From Phlebiopsis flavidoalba (taxonomy: Eukaryota > Basidiomycota > Agaricomycetes > Polyporales > Phanerochaetaceae): 64,000 nt of DNA. How positions within the stretch are numbered: position 1 is the stretch's first letter; each line of letters opens with the position of its first letter. Both the position numbers and the translations under genes were made by a program. Of this stretch, positions 26,655 through 37,821 are shown piece by piece. Under the pieces are notes generated by a model. The model was not told the DNA's origin and ran no database searches. It saw nothing but the letters and a program-made list of their open reading frames with translations. The stretch covers positions 1,674,001-1,738,000 of the forward strand of contig JAOCPU010000001.1 of assembly GCA_035772785.1 (NCBI GenBank), in the 5' to 3' direction.

Positions 26655-29621
26655 CTAGCCGATAACGCAGCCGAGACCTCGCTCACGACATCGAGGACTT
26701 CGTCTATCCACGATTCTGATATTTGTTTCTCCGCCTCTTCCTTCTGCTTGCCTGCCTCTTTTTGTGCCGCTCGGCGGCTTTGTTCCTCCGCTCCGTCATG
26801 CCCAGGTTGTGGTACACAACAGATAACAAATACTGGACATCTTGAAGTGAGCGGTACATTTCCAGCGTCTCATAATCTTGCTCCGCTATTCTGAGGTATG
26901 GTATACACTCGCGTAGAGCGTCGTCTGTCAAGGTCATATTCAGTAACGGTATGCGGGAACGTGGAAACATCATACGTGTAGCGTCCCCTGCAGCTATCAT
27001 ACATCGAGCAAGAGTGAAGCACATGAACCCTCGTTGCTCCTTGTCATCGCCATTGATAACCTATGATTATCGTCTCTTTATTCAGTAGGCACCTCATCCG
27101 AGACATACACGTACCTGAGGCATCATCTCCTCGACCACCCTTCTGCACCACTTTGTCATGCCAAATTCCAGGCCAACGTCCGCCAACAGCGTTAAGGTTG
27201 TCCGGCATAGTCCGAATCGCTGTTGGAACTCTGCGTGCCACAGTGCAGTCAGCAGCGGCTCGATGTTGTTGTTTGCGCCTGCTTCATCTCCTAAGTTACA
27301 CGTATCAGGGCCGGTCGGATAAGACAAATCGACACACATACGCGTGCGGTAATGACATCGATCAAGGGGTCGCGTATATGCGAGTTGAGTGGGTTGGTAT
27401 AGGAATACCAGTACTCGCGAGGGTGATAGGGGCCAGGGGGACGCCTTGGAAGGAGTATATCGTGATACATACGCTCTTGCCCTCTTCGTTATCGGCAATC
27501 AGATTCCTGGTCTCTCGACATGAGACGGTGCGCACCTTCGGCTTGCGCGAAGGACCAGTATGTGCCAGATTTCATTTGCCCATGTATGACAATCAGCACT
27601 TGTCAGCCCCGGCCCAGACTTCGGGTTCGAGAAGCGATGCTATAGCATCTTCGTAATTGCCTTTGCCTTGCTCTCTGTGGCATAGGAGCTCAACAAGCAT
27701 CCACGCGAAACAGGATGTACACTTACGCGATAGGCAGTGTTGACAGTAGCTGTGAGCCTTGAGTTGTTCGCGCTTCCTGGATCCGTGAAGTCCATAACCA
27801 TCAAGTCCTCAATATTTGCGAGTTGTACATTGCCTGTAATAGGATTAGCACAGCGGCGGGATACATCACACCGGAATACTCCTACCCAGTATCTGCCACG
27901 CCACCCACACTTTGCACAGCATGTTGGTCCCATACCTCGGCGTCCTCAACAGCATATGCAGCTTTGTGTGTATCCGACCATGTATCCCATAGACTGGCGG
28001 CCTGCGCAATCCTCTCGAACGCCGCAGAGAGACCGGCTGTTGCTATACAGCGTCAAGTGGTAAGATGAGGCTATGCTACCAGACACGAGTGTACATACAT
28101 TGACCACCATGAGGTACTTCTTCGCGTCATGGAGAACTTCCAACGGATGCAAATCAGGCTGGATGTCGTTGATCGGCGGTCGTTTACCACGCTCAGTGGT
28201 TGGTAGACGGTTCATGAGCCTGTAGCTCGGGTCAGATGCAAGCATTTGAAATGATCCCTTTTACAAACCCTATACAATGCTGCAAGGTTTGACGGTCGTT
28301 ACTCGTCCGCGAGGTGGTAATTGCTTCCTGGAGGAGCTAGTGGAGGTTAATTGGTTGGAGGGTCAACTGATTGGAAGTCAAGGTGCAAAGTGGAACAACC
28401 TGCCTTGCGACAAGCAACAAACTCGTGTCGAACCCAGTGCATTCTTGCTAGGTTAAGGAGCGCATGCTGCCGCAAGCCCCTTTGGTGGCTTATCACTTCT
28501 CCTGACGGGCGGATCATTAGAGATGTACTTACGAGTCGTTTTGGTCATGAAACCGCTGTTCGAAGAATCTACGAAGATGTTCTGGAGCGAGCGCACCCTC
28601 GCCCATAGCCAGCGCCGTTTCCCATCTAGTTCAGGTGAGCCCCTAACTACAGATCGTTGTTCGTGTAACACACTCTTTGAAGTCGTACGCTTGAGCGTAT
28701 TCTTTCTTGTCGGCATCAGTCTTGTACAAGCTGTATGCTGCTGATGCAAATCAGTAATATAAGCATGTATACACGTTTGACTGCGACGCACAGTTGATAC
28801 GATAGGATGTCTTTGCGGATGTGATATTCAATGTCGGGTAGTTCACTCTCGGGACCACATCTGGAACGTCGTGCCAGAATGTGGGTAACCGCCTCAAACG
28901 ATAGCTTGTTAAATGATACTATGCATCGTCGCATGAAATATCCAAAAAGCGATCGGCGGGCCTAAGAATGACATCACACGGATGGAATTGTACCTGCGCC
29001 GAATGTGCTCACAAAACGAAATGACTGTTTCTCTCCCGTAAGTGGACTCAGTAGAGCATACATAAGTAAGCGACTCACATCATCGTCTTCCCCTGTCTGC
29101 CATAGTCTTGGATATTACTAGCAAGTCAATCACGTTCAGATTGTGATCCCATGCAACGTTGCGAAACTGACTAACAGGCCATGAACATGCCTAACCTTTC
29201 GGGAGAATATACCCCTTGCGGCTACACAAAGTAAACAAGCAGCTCTTATGCAATGATGGTAGATAGACGGACCCCCAGCTCTGGATTTCTGCGAGGCAGA
29301 ACTGTGGTAATGGATCGTGTGCATGTTTGACTCCTGCGGAACATTTTCATAAGCTGCGCAAACGATGCTGGTTGCCGACACTTTTTGCAGGGTAAGTATC
29401 ATGCGAAACCAGCAACAATCTGAACCTACTTCCGAGATTTCGTTGATCAAGACGCGGTAAAGGTCTAGCTCAAAGAGCGCGGGGAGCTCTACCGAAAGGC
29501 TTCTCTGGGTTGAACAAGATCCACATCGTGCCCAGGAGCTGCACGTGATGCGGCCTGAGCGTGTGTGCAGTTACGGGTGGTGTGGGGGGCGGGTGTGGGT
29601 GCTTGTGTGGACGGCGGCCAT
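26655..29621 (-). CDS. APC5: Anaphase-promoting complex subunit 5
   Basis: APC5 is a TPR-type scaffold subunit of the ubiquitin ligase that drives anaphase and mitotic exit. The N-terminal segment reads LRPHHVQLLGTMWILF then ELDLYRVLINEISEV (29440-29545). A middle segment has FNKLSFEAVTHILARR (about 28870-28915) and FERIAQAASLWDTW then YAVEDAEVWDQHAVQSV (27900-28020). The C-terminal third has LLADVGLEFGMTKWCRRVVE (about 27130-27190), MPQVINGDDKEQRGFMCF across an intron, and ALRECIPYLRIAEQDYETLE. It ends with KEEAEKQISESWIDEVLDVV and a stop at 26655-26657. The start at 29621 (MAAVHTSTHTRPP) joins this reading if the six-G run near 29587 is one base short. At least eight short introns. Family assignment rests on the overall pattern of a long helical repeat protein and these segments; another TPR protein is possible but less likely. 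Confidence 0.75.
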
Positions 29622-29776
29622 TGTTTGCGGTTCACACAAAACCTCGATCATCGACGCGTTCTGGTCGGAGGCGCGCCGCGCGGTCAGACGCGTGGCATGG
29701 GCGAGGCGTGGGAACTTTGATCCGCTCGAATTTTGGCCCCTCGGTGATAGCGCCCAAGTGCTACCATTGCTTCGCC
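29622..29776. promoter_or_regulatory. Shared 155-bp divergent promoter APC5 / NOC3 with two ACGCGT boxes
   Basis: Only 155 bases separate the two start codons (29621 on minus, 29777 on plus). The interval contains ACGCGT at 29654-29659 and again at 29688-29693, and GGCGCGCC at 29670-29677 between them. ACGCGT is the MluI cell-cycle box bound by MBF in yeasts, where it drives G1/S genes. I read this as a bidirectional promoter. Binding is inferred; ACGCGT also occurs elsewhere in the window, by eye about once per few kilobases. Confidence 0.6.
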
Positions 29777-32620
29777 ATGGCTCCCAAAGTACCAAAAAGC
29801 GGGCTGCTCAGCCAGTAGCAGTGCGTGTCAACCTTTTTAGAGCTGTAACACAGGCTCATGCTTCTTGTAGGGTCCCTCAAAAAAGCGCAAGGTCGCGCCC
29901 TCAAAAGATTCTGACGGCACAAAGAAGAAAGTCAAAGCGAAGGGCAAGGACAAGCTCGCTGACAGGGGAACTATCCCCATCCCAGTTCGCGCAGATGAAG
30001 ACGATGCTGAGCTTTCCGATGACGATATGGATATGCTGGAAGAGTACGGCGGCGCAGTCTCCTTCCTCAGTAGGTTGGATGAGAAGGGAATCTCCAAGTG
30101 CGTATCACACATGCTGCTCTGCTTCATAGTCTTACACGCGTTACACCCTTAGGAGCAAGAAGGAGATAGACAGGCTACATCGTATGCACAAGCCAGAACG
30201 CGTCAAAGTCAAAGATGATCTACCTGCGTTAGAGTCTGACGAAGAGGACGATCCACGTCTTGAAGAGCAAGTCAAAAGTGTTCCTTCCGCGAGAAGAGAA
30301 GGAAGAGAGCTCGGACGAGTCCGACACACCACCGCCTCAGGAAGAAGGGCCCGAAAGTCGAGGACGTCTCCACGGGCGCACGCTTTGGCCGGCCCGCAGT
30401 CGTCGATGTCGTCAGCCAAAAGTCTCGCAAGAGCCGTGTACAGGGAGCCAAAGAGCAAATTGCTGGAATCTGTCAGGAAAATTGTCGCCGACCCCGAAAA
30501 TATGCGTGCGTAGTTCCTAGGCTTGTCGACGAGTCACGTCCTAACCTTGTGCGCGCAGCTGGGACTAAGCTCCGACGACTCCACACGTTTTCCCTTCCGG
30601 AGATCTCTACGCCTTCACCACCCGGAGCCGATACCGTAACGATCCTATTGTCCGCAAACATCCACACGTTTTTTTGTCCCAGCTTGCGGTGTTCAAGGAC
30701 ATCATCCCCGGCTATCGCATCCGCGCGCTGACTGATAAGGAGAGGCTGGGAGGCCGGAGAAGGTCAGTCAGGATGGTGCAGCGAAACCGGGACTGGGAAC
30801 AGGGTCTCGTGGGCGTCGTACCAGTCCTATCTGCGCCCTGCTCGATTGTGCAGAGGTCAAAGTACGGAGGCGTGCTATTTTCGACTGTGGGTGGGGGGCG
30901 GTGTCGGACGGTACCAGGATCCCGAATTAGCTAAGAGCGAGCTCGGCGAGGTGGCCTCCAGTGCATGTGCACGCCTGCTGGTGGAGGCGACGCATTTCAA
31001 CTTCCGTTGTGAAAACCTGATGAGCACCATCCGTCGGTGCCGCGCGCTGTGCCGGAAATGTCTTAGGGATAAGGTCAGGACCCGGGTTTTTTTCATCGTT
31101 TTTTTCACTTTTTGACCAAGTAGTCCTCGCCCTGTCGGACTCACGAGACCAATTACGACCTCGGACCTCTGCCTGCGCACGTTTTTTTTTTTTCTCACCG
31201 CCGTGGTCCGGGATCGACCTGACGGGCTGTCGCTTCGCTCCGAAGGTTCGTGCGGCTGCTGAAAAAAAAACAAAACCGCCTGATCAAGAGAACGGAGGTT
31301 CAACGTGCCACCCCGACTCCCTCACCGTTTTGATTTGACTGACTCGCCCACTGTGCGGCTCAAGGGAACAGAGTCTCGGCATTTTCGGCTGCGCGCTAGG
31401 AAGACGCGGCGCGGACCAGCCAGCAGGGCCGAAGCGGATGGCGAAAGGCACGGCCGCGGCGCGCGCGCGCCAAGGGCAAGGGGACGGACGACCGCCCGCA
31501 CTATTGAGCAAGAGGCCCCCGAAAAAAGTGTGCTTTGTTAAGGGCAGCACAGCAGGGAGATTGAAAAAGGAGATGACCGAGGCCGCGCGCGGAGGTCGAC
31601 ATAGGAGGAGCGGCGCCCGGCCAAGCGTGAAGTGGGCAGATAGCTGCCGCGACAACCCAGCGCGCCACCTGTCCCGCTGACTCGCGGATTGAGGATGGCA
31701 AGCCAAACAACGGAGGAAGATCAAGCTGTCTTTTGTCGTGCTGTATTTCCGGATTATGAAGAAAACCCCCACCCGACATCCGCTCTGCCGCCGGCCCCCG
31801 CTGCAGGGCAGCGCGCCGATTTTCGCATCTCGTTCAACATATGATTTCTTCAAGGACATGATTGCAGGTCTTCAAGGACGCTCATGTCGCAGGACCCCAA
31901 CGCGCCCGGACAACGACAACGACAACGACACGCGACAACAACAACAACAACGCAGCAGGCGCCGACGACGCCCCTCCCGCACGTTCCGCAGGTGCAGCAT
32001 CAGCCTCCTCTGCATCGTCACCGCGTTCGAGCTGCTGAGCGGCCAAGGTGCGCGCCGCGTCCCACCCCACCCATCTGCACTCCTACTGATCTCAACACCG
32101 CACAGGCGAGGCCCTCGAGATCGACCTCGGCGACTTCATCGCGCGCCCTGTACGGCCATGCTCCCCCGCGCTCGCGCTCATGCCCGACATCGAGGCCGCC
32201 GCCAGCCACCGCAACGGCAACAGCAGCACAACGCCAACAGCGCCGAGACGTCGCAGACACGCTCTTCCGCGCGCTCGCGCTCGCCTTCGCGCGGCGCGGC
32301 CCGCCGTGGCGCAGCGCGCATCGCTTCTCAGTTCGCGAAGCGGCTGCTGACCGCGGCGCTCGCGTGGCCGGCGGGCACGGCGCTGCGCGCGCTGGCGTTC
32401 GTGCGCGGGCTGCTCGAGGGCGAGCCGCGGTGCGGCGCGCTGCTCGCGAGCGCGGGACCGCGCGGCGGACGGCGTGTTCCGCGCGGAGCTCGACGACCCG
32501 CAGCTGGGTGCGCCGTTTGCGGCGAGCGCGTGGGAGGTGCAGTTTAGCTTGCGCGCGCGCATTGGTGGTCCCCGTGTGCGGGCGGCGGCGGATGAGCTGC
32601 GCGGGTGGGCGCCGTCGTAG
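29777..32620 (+). CDS. NOC3: Nucleolar complex protein 3
   Basis: Noc3 acts in 60S pre-ribosome maturation and export and, in yeast, in loading replication-licensing factors. The reading is MAPKVPKKRAAQPVA if one A is missing near 29793-29797, then a Lys-rich acidic region (DDAELSDDDMDMLEEYGG, about 29998-30050), EKGISKSKKEIDRLHRM across an intron, and the NOC3 N-terminal domain: VFKDIIPGYRIRALTDKE (about 30690-30740), RDWEQGLVG, and EATHFNFRCENLMSTIRRC (about 30980-31040). The C-terminal CBF/MAK21 domain has VLYFRIMKK (31736 on), DFFKDMIA (31846-31870), CIVTAFELLSGQ then EALEIDLGDFIAR across an intron, AKRLLTAALAWPAGTALRAL (about 32336) and a tail ELDDPQLGAPFAASAWE. The stop is at 32618-32620. 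A repeat of DN pairs and a Q run (31908-31955) may be an insertion or intron. Confidence 0.92.
31905..31957 (+). repeat. CAACGA / CAA microsatellite in NOC3
   Basis: Several CAACGA units pass into CAA units. Translated in the frame of the flanking CBF domain it gives DNDNDNDT then QQQQQ. The surrounding frame links DFFKDMIA to CIVTAFELLSGQ, so the tract lies in a variable loop or a retained intron. Confidence 0.8.
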
Positions 32621-33067
32621 GCCTGGCCGTAGCAATCGCGGTAGTAGCACGAAAAGGATGTAAAACTGACTGTGTTGGTGGTTCTTATAAGCTACAGTGG
32701 TGTTTATCGACCTCTGTCCGGTGCGCACGTTTCATATAAGCAATAAAGAGAGCCGGGGCGGGTGCAGTGTGTGGTCGATAAATAGCGGCTACAGTGGGGC
32801 TGCTGTGGGCAAAAAAAGGGCCGAGTACGCGAAAAAAGGGGGGTGCTATCAGTACAGTTGGGGGCGGGCATGGGGAGGCAGGCAGGCAGGCGTATGCTAC
32901 AGCAACGGGCTACGCGGAACAAAACGAGACGTAAGAAGAGCAAGAGAGGGTTCGAGAAGACGTTCCTCGCGGGCACGTACGAAGGTCTGTTGGAAGTCGA
33001 AAGCGGGTTCGAATAAGAGTGGACAGTGGAAAAAACGAAGAAAGATCCGAGTCACGAAACTACAAAG
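32621..33067. other. Convergent 3' interval NOC3 / TEA factor
   Basis: About 450 bases between two converging stop codons. It contains G-rich and A-rich short runs but no open frame with family features. It presumably holds both polyadenylation regions. Confidence 0.5.
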
Positions 33068-34998
33068 TCAGAGAGGAGAAAAGCGTGCATCCGAGGGGGC
33101 TATGACGGCGGGTAATATATCCGCCCCGGCGACGCCGCCGCCGCAGTGGCCATGTCCGCGCCCACCGCCGCTCGGGCCGCCCATGTCGCCGATGGGCTGT
33201 GGCGGCGGCATCGCGGCATACGCGTAGCCGGGGCTCGTCGAGAGGAAGCCCTGCTGCTGCTGGGGACGTGCGCGTACGGCGGGGCCGAGGGCGACGGAAA
33301 GGACTGCGAGGACGGGCGGCTGCCGGTGCTGCCGGTGCCGCTGCTGGTGGTGCTGCTCGCGGGCGCTGCCCGCGCGGCGCCGCTGGAAGCCAGCCAGCTC
33401 GGCCGCGGGCCCGGTGCCCCGGAGGGCGTGCGCTCGATGTGGAAGAGGAAGAGACGGCGAGGAGGACGCCGGTCGAGGACGAGGTGCTGCGCGACGAGGT
33501 CGCCGCCTGCAAAGGAAGCCGTTAGCGACACGTGACGCTGAGGAAGGGATCTGCCGCCACGAGGCGACGCCGGCGCACGTAACCGGGTTGCCAGCCATCT
33601 GCAGCGGCTGAGCGACGATTCGGGCAGGGTGAAGGAGACGGCGTGCGGCGCGAGGCCCGCGGGCGGGTGCCAGCGGCGCGGTCTGCAGCCCGTCGAGCAG
33701 CGCACGCCCTCCGGCCTCCTGCCCGACACACGCGCGGCCCGCGTAGACGGCCGTGTTGCAGCGCGCCTCGGCGGCCCAGCGCGACGCAAAGGCGACGACG
33801 CCGTGGAAGCCGTGCAGCGTGGGCGGGGCGTAGACGTCGTCCGGCGCGGGGATCTTGAGCTTGATGCGCAGCAGGACGGTCGAGGGCCCGTCGGGGCGAG
33901 CGCGCGCGCGGCGCGGGCGCGACGAGCGCGGACGCGATCGTGTCGACGTCGGTGACGAACATGGACATGCCCTCGGCCCAGAGACAGAGGCTCAGCAGGC
34001 GGTTCGGCGGACGGCTGCTGGACGAGCGGGTAGACGGGCGAGGCGGCGGCGTCGGCGCCATGGCCGTAGGCGGACGAGAGCGGGCTCGCCGGGAGGGCGT
34101 AGAGACCGGAGCCCATGTGCAGCGGCTCGAGCACTTCACGGGGCTCTTGATCCGGTTGCAGGGCGGAGACGGCGGCGGTGTGCCCTGTGCAGCTGCGATC
34201 GAGGACGAGGCGCTAGGAAAGCCGTCAAAGACGCGGCCGCTGTCGAGGGATCCAAGGGCGTTCCAGCGGCGAGCGGTCCTGCGGGACGTACGAGGTACTC
34301 GAGGACGCGTGCGCCAGGTACTCCGGCGGAAAATAGTCCGGGGTGGATGATGTGGATGAGGACATTGCCTCGCGCGCCTCGAGGGGAGAGGCAGGCTGTC
34401 TCGGGGCACGGACCCGTCCTTGGAACTCGGAGACGCCAAGAGCCCGTTCTCGGTGAACAGCTCCTCGCCACCCGCGACGAGATGAAACTCTGCGGTTTTT
34501 TTGTCGCTGGTCAGAAATAGCGAGCACGGGCGCAGAGGCGGACGGCTTACCGGGCTCGCCGCGCCACATGTTGGGCGCAGGACACTGGATGTGACTCGCG
34601 ACCTGCTTCTTGGAGCGGTCGATGCCGGCCTTTTTTGAGGTGGTCGACGAGGAACTGGTTGCGCCAGCGGCTGCGGCCGCGCGAGTAGGTCGCCCAGGGC
34701 GACTCCCAATAGTCCTTGAGGCCTGGCAGACGCGAGCGGGCGGTGAGCAAAAGTGTTGCAGCGGGTGGAAAATTTGGCAAAGCGGGGAGCACTGACCCTG
34801 GACAAAGACCTTTTCGACCTCTTCGGACCAGACCTCGCTGCCGTCCTTGAGCAGCTTGTGGTGCTTGCGGTGGGGGGTGAGGGACTTGTTGGCGTTCGGA
34901 CGGTCGGCCATGTACGTGTCGTCCGCGAGCGAGCGCGAACGGGCGGACGGTGAGGGGGTGAGGGAAGAGGAACGGTGGTCGCGGACGCGTCGCGACAT
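33068..34998 (-). CDS. TEA/ATTS-domain transcription factor (TEF-1/AbaA/Tec1 family)
   Basis: TEA factors are DNA-binding developmental regulators; AbaA controls conidiation in Aspergillus and Tec1 filamentation in yeast. The start at 34998 (MSRRVRDHRSSS) gives a short Ser/Arg-rich lead, then the TEA domain: TPHRKHHKLLKDGSEVWSEE and VEKVFVQG up to an intron (34731-34798), LKDYWESPWATYSRGRSRWR (exon starting about 34730), NQFLVDHLKK, GIDRSKKQVASHIQ and NMWRGEP, just before a GTAAGC donor at about 34549. The recognition helix region KKQVASHIQ is intact. Downstream is a GC-rich Ser/Pro region, then a possible beta-sandwich partner-binding region around 33590-33860 (KIPAPDDVYAPPTLHGFHGV, HAVSFTLPESSLS). 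The last frame is Gly-rich (DMGGPSGGGRGHGH) and ends at 33068. Frame breaks are frequent, so the C-terminal half is uncertain. Divergent from VPS23. Confidence 0.9.
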
Positions 34999-35179
34999 GC
35001 GGGTCGAGCCCCATGGGCGTGTGTAGCGGACGGATAGGATTTGGGAAAATGAAAGGTTGATCAGAAGGGGCAAAGACGGTTATATATGAGAAGGAGACCC
35101 TGTTCTGACGCGTAGTATTTTAGCGAGAAATAATACAAGGCGCAGCGCGGGGGAGGTCCGCTGTGATCCGGGGCAGGCG

Positions 35180-35272
35180 ATGGCGGTGGTGGTCAGTAGC
35201 GGTGGTGGTGGTGGGCGGACGAGGAGGACGAGGAGGAGGACGAGGACGAGGACGAAGAGGACAAGCAAGAGG
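35180..35272 (+). repeat. Purine-rich GGT / GAGGAC simple repeat
   Basis: Runs of GGT pass into GAGGAC and GACGAG units on the plus strand. The many short G runs could fold as a G-quadruplex. It lies about 200 bases upstream of the TEA-factor start codon. Confidence 0.8.
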
Positions 35273-35698
35273 CCTGCACTGGCACCTCACGGGGACTCAG
35301 GGGTGGGTCAGAATGCAGGGGGCGGGCGGGCAGCGGGGCCCATTTAGAACACGGCACCAGCGTCGCTCGCCTTTGAGGCTGCCGCATTGGGACTCGAGAC
35401 AGAAGCGGGCGTCCTCGCCGGATATGGGGACGCGGGCCGCCGAGGACGGTCCGAGTCCGGGCAGTCGTTTAGCAAAAAACTTGCCAGCAAGACAATAGTC
35501 GCGGCTTTCCCAGCTGCATCATCAGGGTCCAACAGAGCCCAACCCGATGCAGATCACTCGCAACGTGCACGGAAGCAATCTGTCTTTGCGCGCGGACAGT
35601 TCATCTCACCGCGCAAACAGGCACATTGCTCCCCACAAAAAACTCGTCTCCCCAGTCCGTCAGCACTCTGGCGCCTGCTGCCATGCGCAGTGGTCCTC

Positions 35699-35808
35699 GG
35701 AGTGCCCTCAGAGTGCCCCCGGAGTACCGTCAGAGTGCCCCTGGAGTGCCCTCAGAGTGCACCCCGGAGACTGTCCCTGGAGTGTCCGGAGTGCCATCGG
35801 AGTGCACG
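35699..35808 (+). repeat. Imperfect GAGTGCC minisatellite
   Basis: The unit is about 22 bases, GGAGTGCCCTCAGAGTGCCC, repeated about 2.5 times with point changes and followed by shorter degenerate units, so that GGAGT recurs about seven times. It lies about 200 bases upstream of the first clear VPS23 exon. Confidence 0.9.
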
Positions 35809-35989
35809 CCCCCGTCCCACGCCAGCCACCTACGCCAAGCACCCCCGCTATACACAGCGACAGCGCGCGCCATCCGTGGCGCCGCACAAGGCGGAGCGAC
35901 CCAAGCGAGCCATAACAAAGCGTCCCCCCGCCGCAGCCACCCGCCGCGCCCAGCCGGCCCGGCGCCTCTCGCACCGACCGGCCTTGCCA

Positions 35990-37821
35990 TTGAGCTCGCT
36001 CTCGCTCACACCAGCAGTGGCTGCGCCAGAACACCCAGTCCTACGCCCACCCCGACGTCCTCATACGCCCATGTCGACGCCGCGCTCGCCGCTTCCCGTC
36101 TGTGCGCCCCAAGACCCGACATCTACAGTTCAGTCCGCGCCCGCTCGCCCCCGTCTGCCCGTGACACTCATCCCCTTGCAGCGTACGACGACGGCAGGAC
36201 CCCCGCTCCTGCTCTGCCTCCACGGCCCTCCTGCCCATCTCCTACCGCGGCGCGGCGTACAACATCCCGATCGCGCTCTGGATAGCGCGGGATTACCCGC
36301 GCACGCCGCCGATCGCCTATGTCGTGCCCACCAGCGACATGCTCGTCCGCAAGAGCGCGCACGAAGAAGTATCGACGTCAGCGGCCGCTGCGAGATAGAC
36401 TACATTGCAGCCTGGGCCAGGAAGAGCGAGGTATGTTCCCGATCATCTCTCCCGCTCAGGGGCTCTCGTCGACCGATCGCAGGGCTGCAGCACGCTCGCG
36501 CTGCTCGAGGCAATGCAGGACCACTTTTCGCCGCGAGCCCCCGTCTATGCAAAGCCCAAGAACGACGCCATCGCCCCCACCTGCAGGCCCACCCACGCCG
36601 CCCAGAGACGTCCGGCCCTGACTACGCCGCGCGTCCGCGCCGCCTCCGCCGCGGCTCCCTGCCCGACCCAGTCTGACCCAGCCACCCCTATCCACCGCCC
36701 ACGCCCGTGCCTTCCAAACCCACGCCCAGCCCCACCAGTGAGGTCCCCCACGCGGCTTCCTCGCCATCTGACCACGAACCCCACTAGCCAATCCCCTCGG
36801 CCTGCGCCCGCCCCCACCCCTCCCACCGACCGACGCCGAGCTCCCGCAGTACAGACCAGGCCCGCCGCGCTACTCGAGCGCGCCACGCGCCCAGCGTGGA
36901 CGCCCCCGCGCGAGCCAGCGCGCTACGCCCCGCCTGCCCCCGCCGCCGCCGCCGCCGACCTCCACCACCGGCTGAGCAGACCTAGCCCGGTTCCGCCGCC
37001 GTTCCTTGCGCCGCAGAGCACCGGGGCGCAGAATGGTGTGCCGGCGTATCAAACCCCACGCCCAAGCACGCCAGTCGATCCCGCCGCCGGATCTGCTCGA
37101 CGCCGAGGAAACCGCGGACGGCGCAGAGACGAGTGGTAACGTAGCAGTGCGTGCAGCAGCCCCCACCCCGCCCGCCGAACCCGGAGCTCGCGGCGCTGCA
37201 CGCTCCCGCGCGTGCACGCGAAGCTCGCCGCGGAGCTCGCGTCGCTCCGCGCCGCGAACGGCTCTCGACGCGGAGCGCCTGCGCGCGCACCAGGCGGCGC
37301 TGCTGGCGGGCGGGCCCGCGCTGCGCGACGAGATGGCGCGGCTCGAGGCGGTGCGGGACGTGTGTCGGGGCGTGGCGGCGCGCGTGGGCGAGGTGGTGCA
37401 AGCTGCGGAGAGGAACGTGGGGGAGCTGAGGAGGAAGGGCGACCCTGGGGTGGATGAGATGGTGTGTGCGACGACGATTGTGCATAACCAGTGCGTTCCT
37501 TTCTCTCTCCCTCGGTGGGTTTTGGGGGTTGAGTCGAGGATAGGCTCATTAATCTCGTCGCGGAGGACAACGCGATCGGGAGGACACGATCCTACCACCT
37601 CCACCGCGCGCTCAACGCAGGCCGCATCGACCTCGAACGGTTCCTCCGCGTACGTCCCTTCCTCCCCTCCCCTCCTACCCTCCACTAACACTCGAACAGA
37701 CAAACCCGCGCGCTTCGCAGAAGAAACAATTCATGAAAAACGCGCGCTCGCGGAAAAGATCCTCAATAACGGCAGCAGTGGCGCGCGCGCCGCGGTGGGC
37801 CTAGCTCCTCGTTCTAGTTAG
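35990..37821 (+). CDS. VPS23: ESCRT-I subunit Vps23 / TSG101
   Basis: Vps23 binds ubiquitinated cargo and Vps27 and, with Vps28 and Vps37, sorts membrane proteins into multivesicular bodies. The UEV domain begins after a CCAG acceptor near 36010 with QWLRQNTQSYAHPDV, continues RPDIYSS, then after an intron YDDGRT (36184 on), CLHG, ISYRGAAYNIPIALWI (about 36240-36285), YPRTPPIAYVVPTSDML and DVSGRCEIDY, and ends ALLEAMQDHFS (36498-36530). A long Pro-rich linker (36540-37010) follows, then a coiled coil (ALRDEMARLEAVRDVCRGVA, about 37319-37380) and the C-terminal steadiness box, with VDEMVCATTIVHNQ, an intron, LINLVAEDNAI and a final ALAEKILNN. The stop is at 37821. The ATG of the small first exon is not resolved. 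GC content is very high and frame breaks are common. Confidence 0.92.

Larger units (their letters stand above)
34999..35989. other. Divergent upstream region TEA factor / VPS23
   Basis: About 1 kb between the TEA start and the first clear VPS23 exon. It contains a purine-rich repeat (35180-35272), an imperfect GAGTGCC minisatellite (35699-35808) and CG-rich sequence. A very short first exon of VPS23 must lie in or near it. The longer open frames across it have no family features. Confidence 0.5.

Noticed and set aside
32018..32728. Open frame antisense to NOC3
   Set aside because: Arg/Ala-rich shadow of the GC-rich CBF-domain exon.
33522..34805. 427-residue open frame on minus
   Set aside because: Runs through the TEA gene in mixed exon, intron and wrong-frame sequence; only pieces of it coincide with the real protein.
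35387..36676. 429-residue open frame on plus over the VPS23 start
   Set aside because: Pro/Arg-rich low complexity; the UEV motifs lie in other frames joined by introns.
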